Origin: Pseudomonadota bacterium
Lineage (GTDB): Bacteria > Pseudomonadota > Gammaproteobacteria > Burkholderiales > Burkholderiaceae_C
Reading direction: 5' to 3'
Assembly: GCA_023442945.1 (NCBI GenBank)
Contig: JAEZWW010000042.1
Location: forward strand, 1 to 64,000
DNA: 64,000 nt
Under the pieces are notes generated by a model, which saw nothing but the letters and a program-made list of their open reading frames with translations, made no database searches and was not told where the DNA came from. A program made the translations under genes and the position numbers. How positions within the stretch are numbered: the stretch's first letter is position 1; each line of letters opens with the position of its first letter. Positions 15,703 to 24,073 of the stretch are shown here, piece after piece.

Positions 15703-16719
15703 GTGTTGACCACGATCACCGACGCTTTCGCCAGCGCCCAGCAATGGGTGTTCGAGACGCTGGTCGTGCCCTTTGCTTTCTGGGCCGGCTCGGGCAATTT
15801 GCTGGAAGACGGCTTTACCGCCACCGGCTGGCTGCTGGTCGGCGTGGTCCAGATCGTGCTGATGCTGCTGGTCATCGGCCCGCTGCAGCGCCTGTGGCCG
15901 GCCGAGCCGGTGCGCGACCGGCACGCCATCTTCATCGACGTGCTCTACACGCTGATCCACAAGCTGGGCCTGTTCAAACTGGTGATGTTCTTCACCGTCG
16001 AAGAGTGGCTCACGGACGGCATCGGCTGGCTGCGGGCGCACGGCCTGCGCACGCTGCAGATCGATCAGATCTGGCCCGGCGTGACCGACAACGCCTGGGT
16101 CAGCTTTGCCATCTACCTGGTGGTGTTCGACTTCATCGGCTACCTGGTGCACAGCGCCCAGCACCACTGGCACTGGTGGTGGCAGCTGCACGCCGTGCAC
16201 CACAGCCAGCGCCAGATGACGATGTGGAGCGACAACCGCAACCACCTGCTCGACTCCGTCATCACCGACACCATCTTCGTCGTCGCCGCCATCCTCATCG
16301 GCGTGGCGCCGGCGCAGTTTGTTGCCCTGGTCGCCGTCACCCAGCTGCTGGAAAGCCTGCAGCACGCCAACCTGCGTTGGCGCTGGGGCCGCGTGGGCGA
16401 ACGCCTGCTGATCAGCCCCAGCTTTCACCGCCGCCACCACGCGCTCAGCCTCGGGCACGAGCCCGGCACCGTCTCGCGCCTGCCCTATGGCGGCAACTTC
16501 GGTGTGCTGTTCCCGTGGTGGGACATGCTGTTTCGCAGCGCCGACTGGCGCCCCGGGACCGAGCCCACCGGCATCGAAGACCAGGTCCTGGCCGGGCGCG
16601 ACTACGGGCGCGGTTTCTGGGCGCAGCAGTGGCTGGGCATGAAGCGCTTGCTGCGCGGCCACTATGGCGAGCCTGAGCGGCAGCCCGCCCCCACGCCGCC
16701 CGCGGCCGGCACGCCATGA
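15703..16719 (+). CDS. Sterol desaturase / fatty acid hydroxylase superfamily protein
   Basis: Membrane-bound di-iron enzyme of 338 residues. It has four or so membrane helices and the histidine clusters of the superfamily: HSAQHHWHWWWQLHAVHHS and the later SFHRRHHALSLGHE. Members hydroxylate or desaturate lipids such as fatty acids, hopanoids, ornithine lipids or carotenoids; the substrate is not determinable here. The start is GTG 15703, chosen for the AGGAG site ten bases upstream and because the frame upstream is low-complexity leader. The stop overlaps the next start (ATGA), so it is translationally coupled to the GNAT gene. Confidence 0.85.
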   Translation: MLTTITDAFASAQQWVFETLVVPFAFWAGSGNLLEDGFTATGWLLVGVVQIVLMLLVIGPLQRLWPAEPVRDRHAIFIDVLYTLIHKLGLFKLVMFFTVEEWLTDGIGWLRAHGLRTLQIDQIWPGVTDNAWVSFAIYLVVFDFIGYLVHSAQHHWHWWWQLHAVHHSQRQMTMWSDNRNHLLDSVITDTIFVVAAILIGVAPAQFVALVAVTQLLESLQHANLRWRWGRVGERLLISPSFHRRHHALSLGHEPGTVSRLPYGGNFGVLFPWWDMLFRSADWRPGTEPTGIEDQVLAGRDYGRGFWAQQWLGMKRLLRGHYGEPERQPAPTPPAAGTP

Positions 16720-17246
16720 ACGCCACGCCGCAAGTCCGCGTGCTGAGCGCCGACGACGCGCAAGCCTTTTCCAACCTGCGCCGCGAAGTCGTCGCCGTCG
16801 ATCCGGTCGGCCTGGGTTTGTCGCAGGACGAGGAGCTGACCCGCACGCTGGCCGGCTTTCAAGCCCAGCTGGCACAGCCCGCGCCCGGCGCGGTGTTCGG
16901 CGCGTTCATCAATGGCGAACTGGCGGCCACCGCCGCCGTCAGCCGCGTCAACCCCTTTGCCTCGTCGCAGCACAAGATGGTGATGTGGGGCGTGTTCACC
17001 TCGCCGCGCTTTCGCCGCCTGGGACTGGGGCGCCAGCTGGTTGGCACGGCGCTGGCCCACGCCGCTGCGGCCGGGGTGCGCCGCGTCAACCTGCTGGTCT
17101 ACGTGCCCAACGCGCCCGCGCTGGCACTGTACCGGTCGCTGGGCTTTGAACCGACCGGGACCGAGCCGGACGCGGTGCGGCTGGACGGGCGGATGTACGA
17201 CGGCTTGCACATGACGGCGACGTGCGCGCCGCCGTCTGAGAGCTGA
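16716..17246 (+). CDS. GNAT-family N-acetyltransferase
   Basis: A 176-residue GNAT-fold acyltransferase. The acetyl-CoA pyrophosphate loop lies in FRRLGLGRQLVGTAL (Q/RxxGxG/A form), preceded by the beta-4 strand VMWGVFTSPRF and followed by LYRSLGFEPTGTEPDAV. The substrate is unknown. Its ATG overlaps the stop of the desaturase gene by four bases, suggesting coupled translation, though a functional link is not obvious. The DUF1801 gene follows 15 bases later and may be in the same transcript. Confidence 0.87.
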   Translation: MNATPQVRVLSADDAQAFSNLRREVVAVDPVGLGLSQDEELTRTLAGFQAQLAQPAPGAVFGAFINGELAATAAVSRVNPFASSQHKMVMWGVFTSPRFRRLGLGRQLVGTALAHAAAAGVRRVNLLVYVPNAPALALYRSLGFEPTGTEPDAVRLDGRMYDGLHMTATCAPPSES

Positions 17247-17261
17247 AGCTGCGCTGCGCCC

Positions 17262-17630
17262 ATGTCCGCCGCGACGAGCATCGCCGACTACATCGCCACC
17301 GCGCCGGCGCAGGCACGGCCGCATTTGCAGGTGGTCCACCGCATCCTGCAGGACGTGGCGCCGCAGGCCGAGCAGTGCATCAAGTGGAACGTGCCGTTCT
17401 TTGTCGAGCCGCGCTTTCTGTTCTCGTTCGCCGCGACCAAGGAGCACCTGAACTTCGCGCCATCTGCAGCGGTGCTGGGGGTGCACGCCCAGGCGCTGCA
17501 AGACTGGCCGACCACAGCGAACTTCCTGCAGCTGCCCTACAAGCGACCGGTGCCGGAAGACTTGGTGCGACGCCTGGCGCTGGCGCAGCTGGCGCGCGTT
17601 CAGGCGCGCACGGACGACGCCTTCTGGTGA
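17262..17630 (+). CDS. DUF1801 (YdhG-like) protein
   Basis: A 122-residue protein of the DUF1801/YdhG type (PF08818). Recognisable are SIADYIATAP, the E-Q-C-I-K-W-N-V-P-F-F core (AEQCIKWNVPFF) and KEHLNFAP. Some members are annotated as iron chaperones related to frataxin or as DNA-binding proteins, but no function is established. No signal or membrane segment. Third gene of the desaturase-GNAT-DUF1801 run. Confidence 0.75.
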   Translation: MSAATSIADYIATAPAQARPHLQVVHRILQDVAPQAEQCIKWNVPFFVEPRFLFSFAATKEHLNFAPSAAVLGVHAQALQDWPTTANFLQLPYKRPVPEDLVRRLALAQLARVQARTDDAFW

Positions 17631-17701
17631 CCGGGGTGAGCCCGCCGGGTGCCGTTGAGGTCGTCGCGCTTGTTGCCGGGGGTGGTGCTGGATTTGAAGC
17701 C

Positions 17702-17762
17702 GCTTGCTATGCTTGGTATAGCTGGCTGCGCAGGTGGTTGTAGGGCGCAGCGGTGATTTGTC
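17702..17762 (+). repeat. Dispersed hairpin repeat, copy 7 (intergenic)
   Basis: GCTTGCTAT-N7-ATAGCTGGC, TGCGCAGGTGGTTGTAGGGC, then GATTTG. Full length, between the DUF1801 and bestrophin genes. The rest of that 248-base gap shows nothing else I can name. Confidence 0.85.
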
Positions 17763-17878
17763 TGTCAATCGATTGGACGCACGGCGCACCGGGGAAGGGC
17801 GTGGCCTATCATGCCGTTCAACCCCGCTGCCGCGCCCAGCCAACGCCTGAAACCGGTTTTGTCCGTGACCCGCTGCCC

Positions 17879-18805
17879 ATGATCGTCCGCCCCAAACTCC
17901 ACTGGTTTCCGCTGCTCTTCGTGTTGCGCGGCTCGGTCTTGCCGTCGATCGCGCCGCGCCTGCTGGGCACGACGCTGCTGGCGGTGTTCGTTACGGTGAT
18001 CCACGGCCAGGTGCTCAACTGGAAGGTGTCGCTGACCTTTGTGCCGTTCTCGCTGATCGGCCTCACGCTGGCGATCTTTCTGAGCTTCCGCAACAGCACG
18101 GCCTACGCCCGGTTCTGGGAGGCGCGCAGCCTGTGGGGGGAGTTGCTGAACACCTCGCGCACGCTGGCGGCGCAGACCCTGACGCTGCCGCAACCGGCCG
18201 ACCCGGCGGGCGCGCGCGACTTCATCCACCGCTTGTGCGCCTTCGCGTTCGCGTTGAAGCACCAGTTGCGCGCCACGCCCAGGGACGCGCTGACGCGCGA
18301 CTTGGCACTCTTTCTGCCTGACGCCGAAGCGCAGGCCGTGGCCAGCGCACCGCAGCCCACCGCGCGGCTGCTGTTGCAGCTGCACGCCTGGGTCGGCGAG
18401 CGCCTGCAGCGCGGCGCGATTGGGCCGGCGGTGGTGCCGGTGTTTGAGCGCGGGTTGGCCGAGGTGTCGCACGCGCTGGGCGGGTGCGAGCGCATCGCCA
18501 GCACGCCGATTCCTTTCACCTACACGGTGATCATTCAGCGCAGCGTGTACCTGTACTGCGTGCTGCTGCCCTTCGGCCTGGTGGACACGCTGGGCTGGAT
18601 GACGCCGGCCATGGTCTGCTTTGTCGCCTACACCTTCCTCGCGCTGGAGGCGGTCGGCGCCGAGCTGGAAGACCCGTTTGGCACCGAGCCGAACGATTTG
18701 CCGCTGGACGCTCTGTCCCACGGCATCGAAGCCAGCCTGTTGCGCCTGATCGACGAGCCGCCGCGCACGCCCGAGCCGCAGGCGGTGGACTACGTGCTGC
18801 GCTGA
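17879..18805 (+). CDS. Bestrophin family ion channel protein
   Basis: A 308-residue protein of the bacterial bestrophin family (RFP-TM/UPF0187), chloride or cation channels of the inner membrane. Family marks are the N-terminal FPLLFVLRGSVLPSIAPRLL, SFRNSTAYARFWEARSLWGE and the C-terminal LDTLGW/AVGAELEDPFGTEPNDLPLDAL, where ELEDPFG is the conserved acidic segment. Start ATG 17879; the open frame upstream to 17753 lacks family similarity. It lies between two repeat copies and shows no operon partners. Confidence 0.88.
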   Translation: MIVRPKLHWFPLLFVLRGSVLPSIAPRLLGTTLLAVFVTVIHGQVLNWKVSLTFVPFSLIGLTLAIFLSFRNSTAYARFWEARSLWGELLNTSRTLAAQTLTLPQPADPAGARDFIHRLCAFAFALKHQLRATPRDALTRDLALFLPDAEAQAVASAPQPTARLLLQLHAWVGERLQRGAIGPAVVPVFERGLAEVSHALGGCERIASTPIPFTYTVIIQRSVYLYCVLLPFGLVDTLGWMTPAMVCFVAYTFLALEAVGAELEDPFGTEPNDLPLDALSHGIEASLLRLIDEPPRTPEPQAVDYVLR

Positions 18806-18887
18806 GCGGGGTGTGGCGGCGGTGCGGGCCGCAACCCTGGCGCGCAGGGCGTGCGCCGTGGTGACAACGCGGTGAGGTGTGGGCAGT

Positions 18888-18958
18888 AAACGCTATTCTT
18901 GTGATAGCTGGTTGCGCAGGTGGTTCTAGGGCTGGCGGCCGTTTCTTCTTGAATCTGT
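18888..18958 (+). repeat. Dispersed hairpin repeat, copy 8 (intergenic)
   Basis: AACGCTAT-N7-ATAGCTGG, TTGCGCAGGTGGTTCTAGGGC, TGGCGGCC, TTCTTGAATCTG. Full-length copy between convergent bestrophin and MATE genes. Confidence 0.85.
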
Positions 18959-19033
18959 CCATTCGGCGTCACGCTCGGCGACCCGGTCACGCAACGCAGC
19001 GCACCGGCCGCGCGCACGCCACGCGTCCCGCCC

Positions 19034-20581
19034 TCACGCCACGGCAGGCCGCGCGTCGCCGTCCAGGTCCAACGGCAGCCCCGCGGTGCCCGGGGTGATC
19101 GCAGCGGCGACGGCCGCCGGCGGCTGGCCGCCGACTTCGGCCGGGCAGCCCACGCAAGGCTGCTGGGCCGGCAGCATGCGCGCGCTGCGCCAGCCGCCCC
19201 AGACGTAGTAAGCCAGCGACATCAGCGCGGCGCACACGGCGCTGATGGGGAAGCTCCACCAGATCGCGTCCGCGCCCCACAGCGGCTGCAGCCAGCGCGC
19301 CACCGGCACGCGGATGCCCCACATGGCCACTGCCAGGATGATCAGCGGCGGCACCACCGCGCCGGTCGAACGCACCACGCCCGACAGCACAAAGGTCACG
19401 CCGAAAAAGATGAAGGAGCCGATGGCGATGCGGTTCAGATGCCGGGCGTTCTCCAGCGCCGGGCTGCCGTCGGGCAGGAACCAGCCGAGCACGTGGCGGT
19501 CGGCCAGCAGCATCACGCCCACCATCGCGCCGGTCAGCAGCAGGTTGCACAGCACGCCGGCGCGGGCGGTGGCGTCCACACGCTGCCACAGCCCGGCGCC
19601 CACGTTCTGCGCCGCCATGGTCGAGCAGGCCGCGCCGATGGCCATGGCCGGCATCTGCACGTAGGTCCACAGCTGCAGCGCCGCCCCGTACGCCGAGGCC
19701 ATGGCCACGCCGTACGCGTTGACCATGGAGATCATCATGATCATCGCCATCGAAATCATCACCATCTGCACGCCCATGGGCAGGCCCTTGGTGACCAGGG
19801 TGCGCACCAGCGCCATGTCGGGGCGGAACAGCGCGCGCTCGCCCCGGCCGATCCACAGCGGGTGGCGGCGGTGACGCAGCCACAGCAGCAGCGCTGCCAG
19901 GCTGATGGCGTTGGCGACGAAGGTGGCCACCGCCGAGCCGGTGATCGCCAGCGCCGGCACCGGCCCCCAGCCGAAGATGAAGAGCGGGTTGAGCGCCGTG
20001 TCCAGCGCCACCACCAGGGTCAGAAAAAGGAAGGGCGTGCGCGCATCGCCCGCGCCACGCAGCACCGCCTGCACGAAGGCGAACAAGTACAGCAGCGGGA
20101 TCGCCAGGAAGATGACCTGCAGATAGGCCTCGGCCAGGTCGAGCGCATTTTCCGGCGTGCCCATCCAGTGCAGGATGCGGCGCGACAGCAGCCAGCCCAG
20201 CACCGCCATGGCCACCGACGCCAGGCCGAACACCGTGGCGCTGGTGCCCATCACGCGCTTGGCCTGCGCCAGGTCGCGCGCGCCCATGGCCTGCGCCACC
20301 AGGATAGTCGCTGCCATGCCAATGCCGAAGATCAGCCCGATCAGCGCAAACATCACGTTGTTGGCGTTGGCCGTGGCCGTCAGCGCCGCCTCGCCGAGGT
20401 GGCGGCCGACCCAGACGGCGTTGACCGAACCGTTGAGCGACTGCAGCACGTTGCCGCCCAGGATTGGCAGGGAAAAGACGAGCAGGGTGGAGGCGATGGG
20501 CCCCGTGGTCAGGTCGCGCACGGGCGAGGGGCGTGCAGGGACGCTCGGGGGCGCTGAGGCGGGCAGGGGTTCACCGGACAT
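19034..20581 (-). CDS. MATE-family multidrug efflux protein
   Basis: A 515-residue inner-membrane antiporter of the MATE family, twelve helices in two MatE halves. The first half begins LPILGGNVLQSLNGSVNAVWVGRHLGE, the second near TKGLPMGVQMVMISMAMIMM. It exports cationic drugs or metabolites using Na+ or H+. The tail after the last helix (about 40 residues, with CVGC) is unusual but short. Start ATG 20581 (MSGEPLPAS) fits the family; the open frame continues upstream to 20806 without similarity and would overlap the leader of the divergent EI24 gene. Confidence 0.9.
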   Translation of the reverse strand: MSGEPLPASAPPSVPARPSPVRDLTTGPIASTLLVFSLPILGGNVLQSLNGSVNAVWVGRHLGEAALTATANANNVMFALIGLIFGIGMAATILVAQAMGARDLAQAKRVMGTSATVFGLASVAMAVLGWLLSRRILHWMGTPENALDLAEAYLQVIFLAIPLLYLFAFVQAVLRGAGDARTPFLFLTLVVALDTALNPLFIFGWGPVPALAITGSAVATFVANAISLAALLLWLRHRRHPLWIGRGERALFRPDMALVRTLVTKGLPMGVQMVMISMAMIMMISMVNAYGVAMASAYGAALQLWTYVQMPAMAIGAACSTMAAQNVGAGLWQRVDATARAGVLCNLLLTGAMVGVMLLADRHVLGWFLPDGSPALENARHLNRIAIGSFIFFGVTFVLSGVVRSTGAVVPPLIILAVAMWGIRVPVARWLQPLWGADAIWWSFPISAVCAALMSLAYYVWGGWRSARMLPAQQPCVGCPAEVGGQPPAAVAAAITPGTAGLPLDLDGDARPAVA

Positions 20582-20714
20582 CCGCGCATTGTGCTCAGAG
20601 GCTGGGTTGGGCGGTGCCAGCCCAGTCCGACAGCGCGCGTCGGCGCCGGACCGCATGGCCGCATGCCCGCATGCCCCGCCGTCCGCACGGTGGCGCCCGC
20701 TTATGCTGTCAGCT

Positions 20715-21584
20715 ATGAAACTGCTGCTCGATTCGTTCTGGCGCGCCGCCGCGTACTGCCTCAACCCGCGGGTGATCGCGCTGTCGCTGCTGCCGCTGGG
20801 GGTCATGCTGGCCGGCGTGGGCGTGGTGGCCTACTTCTTCTGGACGCCTTGGCTGACCGCGCTCGAACAATGGCTGGCCGGCTCGTCCGTCATGGCCACG
20901 CTGACAGGCTGGCTCGACACCCTGGGCGCGCACACTTTGCGCGAAGTGCTGGCGCCGGTGCTCCTGGTGCTGCTGGCCACGCCGCTGATCGTGGTGGGCG
21001 CGCTGCTGCTGGTCGCGCTGATGCTGACGCCGGCGGTGCTCAAGCTGGTGACAGCGCGGCGCTTTCCCGACCTGGCGCGGCGCGGCACCGGCTCGTTCGT
21101 CGCGGCGGTCGCTTGGTCGCTGGGCAGCACGGCGGTGGCGCTGGCCGCGCTGCTGGTGTCGGTGCCGCTGTGGCTGGTGCCCCCGCTGATTTTGCTGCTG
21201 CCGCCCCTCATCTGGGGCTGGCTGACCTACCGGGTGATGAGCTACGACGCGCTGAGCGAACACGCCAGTCCCGACGAACGTCGCGCACTGATGAAGGCGC
21301 ACCGCACCCAACTGCTGGCCATCGGCGTGGTCTGCGGCTACCTGGGCGCCGCGCCAGGGGTCGTGTGGGCGTCCTTCGCGCTGTTCGCGGTGGCCTTCGC
21401 GCTGTTGATCCCGGTGGCGATCTGGATCTACACCCTGGTGTTCATCTTCTCGTCGCTCTGGTTCACGCATTACTGCCTGGCGGCGCTGCAGGCGCAGCGG
21501 GCCGGGCAGGGCGAGCGGCCTTTGGTGGAGGCTGGCCGTACTGAAGAGGCGCCCCCGCCGAATTTGCCGCCGCCCGGCTTGTAA
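20715..21584 (+). CDS. EI24 domain (CysZ-like) membrane protein
   Basis: A 289-residue inner-membrane protein of the EI24 domain family (PF07264), which includes the sulfate transporter CysZ. N-terminal LLLDSFWRAAAYCLNPRVIALSLLPLG is characteristic, followed by five or six helices and the segment YDALSEHASPDERRAL. The C-terminus is proline-rich (PPPNLPPPGL). No cys genes are adjacent, so sulfate transport is only a possibility. ATG 20715 is favoured; an in-frame ATG four codons upstream is an alternative. Confidence 0.82.
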   Translation: MKLLLDSFWRAAAYCLNPRVIALSLLPLGVMLAGVGVVAYFFWTPWLTALEQWLAGSSVMATLTGWLDTLGAHTLREVLAPVLLVLLATPLIVVGALLLVALMLTPAVLKLVTARRFPDLARRGTGSFVAAVAWSLGSTAVALAALLVSVPLWLVPPLILLLPPLIWGWLTYRVMSYDALSEHASPDERRALMKAHRTQLLAIGVVCGYLGAAPGVVWASFALFAVAFALLIPVAIWIYTLVFIFSSLWFTHYCLAALQAQRAGQGERPLVEAGRTEEAPPPNLPPPGL

Positions 21585-21664
21585 GCGGCGCCAGGCGCTG
21601 CGCCACGGCGCTTGGGTCTGCGGTGCGCGCCGCTGACGGGACAGCGGCGCCGATCAGCTAGGCC

Positions 21665-22870
21665 TTAGCGCGATCCGCGGCGGTGCTGGACGAGCAGGCT
21701 CAGGCCGACCAACACGCTCAGCAGCAGCAAGGCCCATTGGCCCAGCGTCGGCACGGCCGCGACGGCCGAAACGGTGGTGGTGGCCGTCGCGTCACACGCG
21801 CCGCCGGGGCCGTCGCACACGCCGCCCGCGGGCGGCGTCAGGACCGCAGTGTTTGTCAGCGTGCCGGCAGGGGCGGTGGCGGGCACGGTCGCGTTGATCG
21901 TATAGACCACGCTGCCTCCGGCCGGGAAGGTGGCGATGGTTTCGGCCAACGAGCCCGGGGCCGTCGGGTTCGGACATGCCGCGCCACCGCTGGCCACGCA
22001 GGTCCAGGTCGGGTTGGTGAGGGTGGTGGACAGCGTGTCCGTCACCACCGTGCCATCGGCCGGCACGGAACCGGTGTTCGAGGCCGTCACGGTGTACGTA
22101 ATGGGACTGCCTGCAGCAAGTGTGGCGGGTGCGGTCTTGGCAACGCTGACGCGCGGGGCCGTGCCACACACAGGACCGGGTTCGATGGCGGCAAGAAAGC
22201 CCTCGTAGTCATGGTCGCTCTGGACGCGCACCACCACCGTGTTCAAGCCGGGAACCCAGTTCTTATCCAGCAAGGCCTGGCTGCGGTTGGCCCACAGGTA
22301 GCCGTTGAACTGGTAGCCATCGAGGTTGCCAGACTGTGGCACGCCGGACAGCCCGGTCTGCAGTGTGTCGTTGACATAGATCTCGGCCACGCTGTTGTCG
22401 GCCATGAAATTCATGTTGAGCCGGAACGCGGCCGGGTTCACCGCCGGGTCCAGGATGAACTGGTAACGGTAATACCAGTCGCCGTCGCCGCTGGTGCCCG
22501 CTTCGCGCGAGATCCAGTTGGCGGTACCGTAGGGGCTGCTGTTCCAGGCGAACCTGGCAAGGTTGCCTACATGCGCCGGGTTCCAGGTGAGGCCCGCAGG
22601 AGGCGGCGAACTGCCGCCGACGACTTTGGGCTGCATGTCGGACACCTGCCATTGGCTGTCCTGCGCACCGTCGGCCAGGACGCCATTCGCACCGTTGTAC
22701 GCGGTGTTGAAGATGTTGGTGTCGGCCGGGTTGCACGTCACCACGGGAGGGGCGGCGAACACGGCGGGCGTGCTGGCCGCCACCACGGCGAAGGCGATGA
22801 CGGATCGGGCGCGGGCAAACGCAGCAGCCAAGGCGCTCCGCTGACCGTACGATGGTGGCTGTCTTGACAT
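21665..22870 (-). CDS. Exported DUF11-type protein with IPTL-CTERM sorting signal
   Basis: A 401-residue surface or secreted protein. Signal peptide about 1-39 (RSVIAFAVVAASTPAVFA). The middle (45-235) is an uncharacterised beta-rich domain with PVVTCNPADTNIFNTAYNG and several Trp/Tyr-rich strands. Residues about 240-365 form a DUF11/isopeptide-like repeat (VSVAKTAPATLAAGSPITYTVTASN). The C-terminus is a textbook IPTL-CTERM tail: VPTLGQWALLLLSVLVG, hydrophobic helix, then HRRGSR. Such tails are recognised by exosortase-type transpeptidases, linked to extracellular polysaccharide export. No exosortase is in the window. A GGGAGC ribosome site precedes the ATG. Confidence 0.85.
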   Translation of the reverse strand: MSRQPPSYGQRSALAAAFARARSVIAFAVVAASTPAVFAAPPVVTCNPADTNIFNTAYNGANGVLADGAQDSQWQVSDMQPKVVGGSSPPPAGLTWNPAHVGNLARFAWNSSPYGTANWISREAGTSGDGDWYYRYQFILDPAVNPAAFRLNMNFMADNSVAEIYVNDTLQTGLSGVPQSGNLDGYQFNGYLWANRSQALLDKNWVPGLNTVVVRVQSDHDYEGFLAAIEPGPVCGTAPRVSVAKTAPATLAAGSPITYTVTASNTGSVPADGTVVTDTLSTTLTNPTWTCVASGGAACPNPTAPGSLAETIATFPAGGSVVYTINATVPATAPAGTLTNTAVLTPPAGGVCDGPGGACDATATTTVSAVAAVPTLGQWALLLLSVLVGLSLLVQHRRGSR

Positions 22871-23016
22871 GTGGGCTCCCTAAATCGAATGACTGAGCGT
22901 CCAAGGTTATACCTGCCCCAGTTATATGTGCGCAACGACCCGTGTGGCACAGGCGTCGAACGGCGTGCGTACGTCAAGAATGGCCCCTCGGCCGTGTCAT
23001 TTTTCATACGAACCCT

Positions 23017-23841
23017 ATGAATCTCCCTGCATTCGGCCTCATCGTCATCGGCGACGAAATCCTCTCCGGCAAGCGCGTCGACAAGCATCTGCCGCATTAC
23101 GTCGAATTGCTGGCCGCGCGCGGTCTGCAGCTGGGCTGGGCGGAGTACATCGGGGACGACCCGGCGCGCATCACCGCGACGCTGCGGCGCGCCATCGATT
23201 CGGGCGACGTGGTGTTTTGCACCGGCGGCATCGGCGCCACGCCGGACGACCACACGCGCCAGTGCGCGGCGGCGGCGGTTGGGCGGCCTTTGGTGTTGCA
23301 TCCGGAGGCCAAGCGCCTGATCCAGGAGCGCATCGCCGACACGGCACGTGAAAAAGGCCTGCCTTACGAGCCCGATCGGCCCGACAACCTGCACCGGCTG
23401 AACATGGGCATGTTCCCCGAGGGCGCACGCCTGTTGCCCAATGTTTACAACAAGATTCCGGGCTTTGCCCTAGATACACCTGCGCAGGCTGCTATCTATT
23501 TTGCACCGGGCTTTCCGGTGATGGCGTGGCCGATGATGGCCTGGGCGCTGGACACGGACTGGTCACACCTGTTCCGCCGCGACGCATGGCTGGAAAAATC
23601 CGTCATCGTGCTGGGCGCGATGGAGGGGACGCTGACCCCGGTGATGGAGCGGGTGGAAGCCGCGCACCCCGGCATCAAGGTGTTCAGCCTGCCCAGCGTC
23701 GACCACCCGGAGTGGGGCGCGCACATCGACCTGGGCGTGAAGGGCGAGCCAGCCGCGGCCGAGGCGGCCTACGCCGACCTGCGCGACTGGCTGCTGCCCT
23801 TTGATCTGCACTACGGCCCCGAAATCGTGCGCGCGGGTTAG
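23017..23841 (+). CDS. CinA-like molybdopterin-binding domain protein
   Basis: A 274-residue single-domain protein with the MoCF/CinA N-terminal fold: GLIVIGDEILSGKRVDKH at the start and FCTGGIGATPDDHTRQ as the phosphate-binding region. CinA proteins act in NAD pyrophosphatase or competence functions; stand-alone versions have unknown roles. The C-terminal nicotinamide deamidase domain is absent. Codons 151-163 (Ala-Leu-Asp-Thr-Pro-Ala-Gln-Ala-Ala-Ile-Tyr-Phe-Ala) are A/T-rich and coincide with a dispersed repeat copy, replacing the short Cys/Gly-containing turn normally found between KIPGF and APGFPVMAWPM. Start ATG 23017; upstream in-frame sequence lacks similarity. Confidence 0.83.
   Translation: MNLPAFGLIVIGDEILSGKRVDKHLPHYVELLAARGLQLGWAEYIGDDPARITATLRRAIDSGDVVFCTGGIGATPDDHTRQCAAAAVGRPLVLHPEAKRLIQERIADTAREKGLPYEPDRPDNLHRLNMGMFPEGARLLPNVYNKIPGFALDTPAQAAIYFAPGFPVMAWPMMAWALDTDWSHLFRRDAWLEKSVIVLGAMEGTLTPVMERVEAAHPGIKVFSLPSVDHPEWGAHIDLGVKGEPAAAEAAYADLRDWLLPFDLHYGPEIVRAG
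23467..23503 (-). repeat. Dispersed hairpin repeat, copy 9 (inside coding sequence)
   Basis: Plus strand GCCCTAGATACACCTGCGCAG, GCTGCTAT-N7, then GCACC where the right arm should be. Flank CCCTAG, core CTGCGCAG and left arm match intergenic copies such as 4 and 15. The reading frame passes straight through. Confidence 0.72.
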
Positions 23842-23883
23842 CACCAAAGTGGTGCTGAAAGCGGAACTGCACCAATAACGTGC
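23840..23883 (+). promoter_or_regulatory. NtrC binding sites upstream of glnA
   Basis: Two sites fitting the NtrC enhancer consensus (TGCAC-N5/7-GTGCA). The first is AGCACCAAAGTGGTGCT (23840-23856), a perfect palindrome overlapping the stop of the CinA-like gene. The second is TGCACCAATAACGTGC (23868-23883). They lie about 150 bases ahead of the sigma54 promoter, a normal enhancer distance. Confidence 0.8.
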
Positions 23884-24002
23884 GTTCGGCGCGCCACCGG
23901 TTCACGAAATCTGTGCGCGTCGCCACGGTGCGGCCACCAAGCAAGGGCACAATCACGGTCACGCGCCGCTGCGGTGCCGCTGCCCCCGCTGTTGCATAGA
24001 GG

Positions 24003-24019
24003 TTGGCACGGAAGCTGCA
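24003..24019 (+). promoter_or_regulatory. Sigma54 promoter of glnA
   Basis: TTGGCACGGAAGCTGCA: GG at 24005-24006 and GC at 24017-24018, separated by exactly ten bases, matching the -24/-12 consensus. The transcript would start near 24030, with glnA's ATG at 24074. Confidence 0.85.
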
Positions 24020-24073
24020 AATGACAGCGCAAACCTTTTTTGTTTGACCCCCATTCCGCTCAGGAGATTTCCC

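Noticed and set aside
19439..20557. Antisense 372-codon frame over MATE
   Set aside because: His/Gln/Arg-rich shadow; the MATE helices on the other strand are unmistakable.
20700..20720. Possible extra copy of the dispersed repeat (GTCAGCTATGAAA) at the EI24 start
   Set aside because: Only the AGCTAT arm matches; no TGCGCA core and no second arm at 7 bases.
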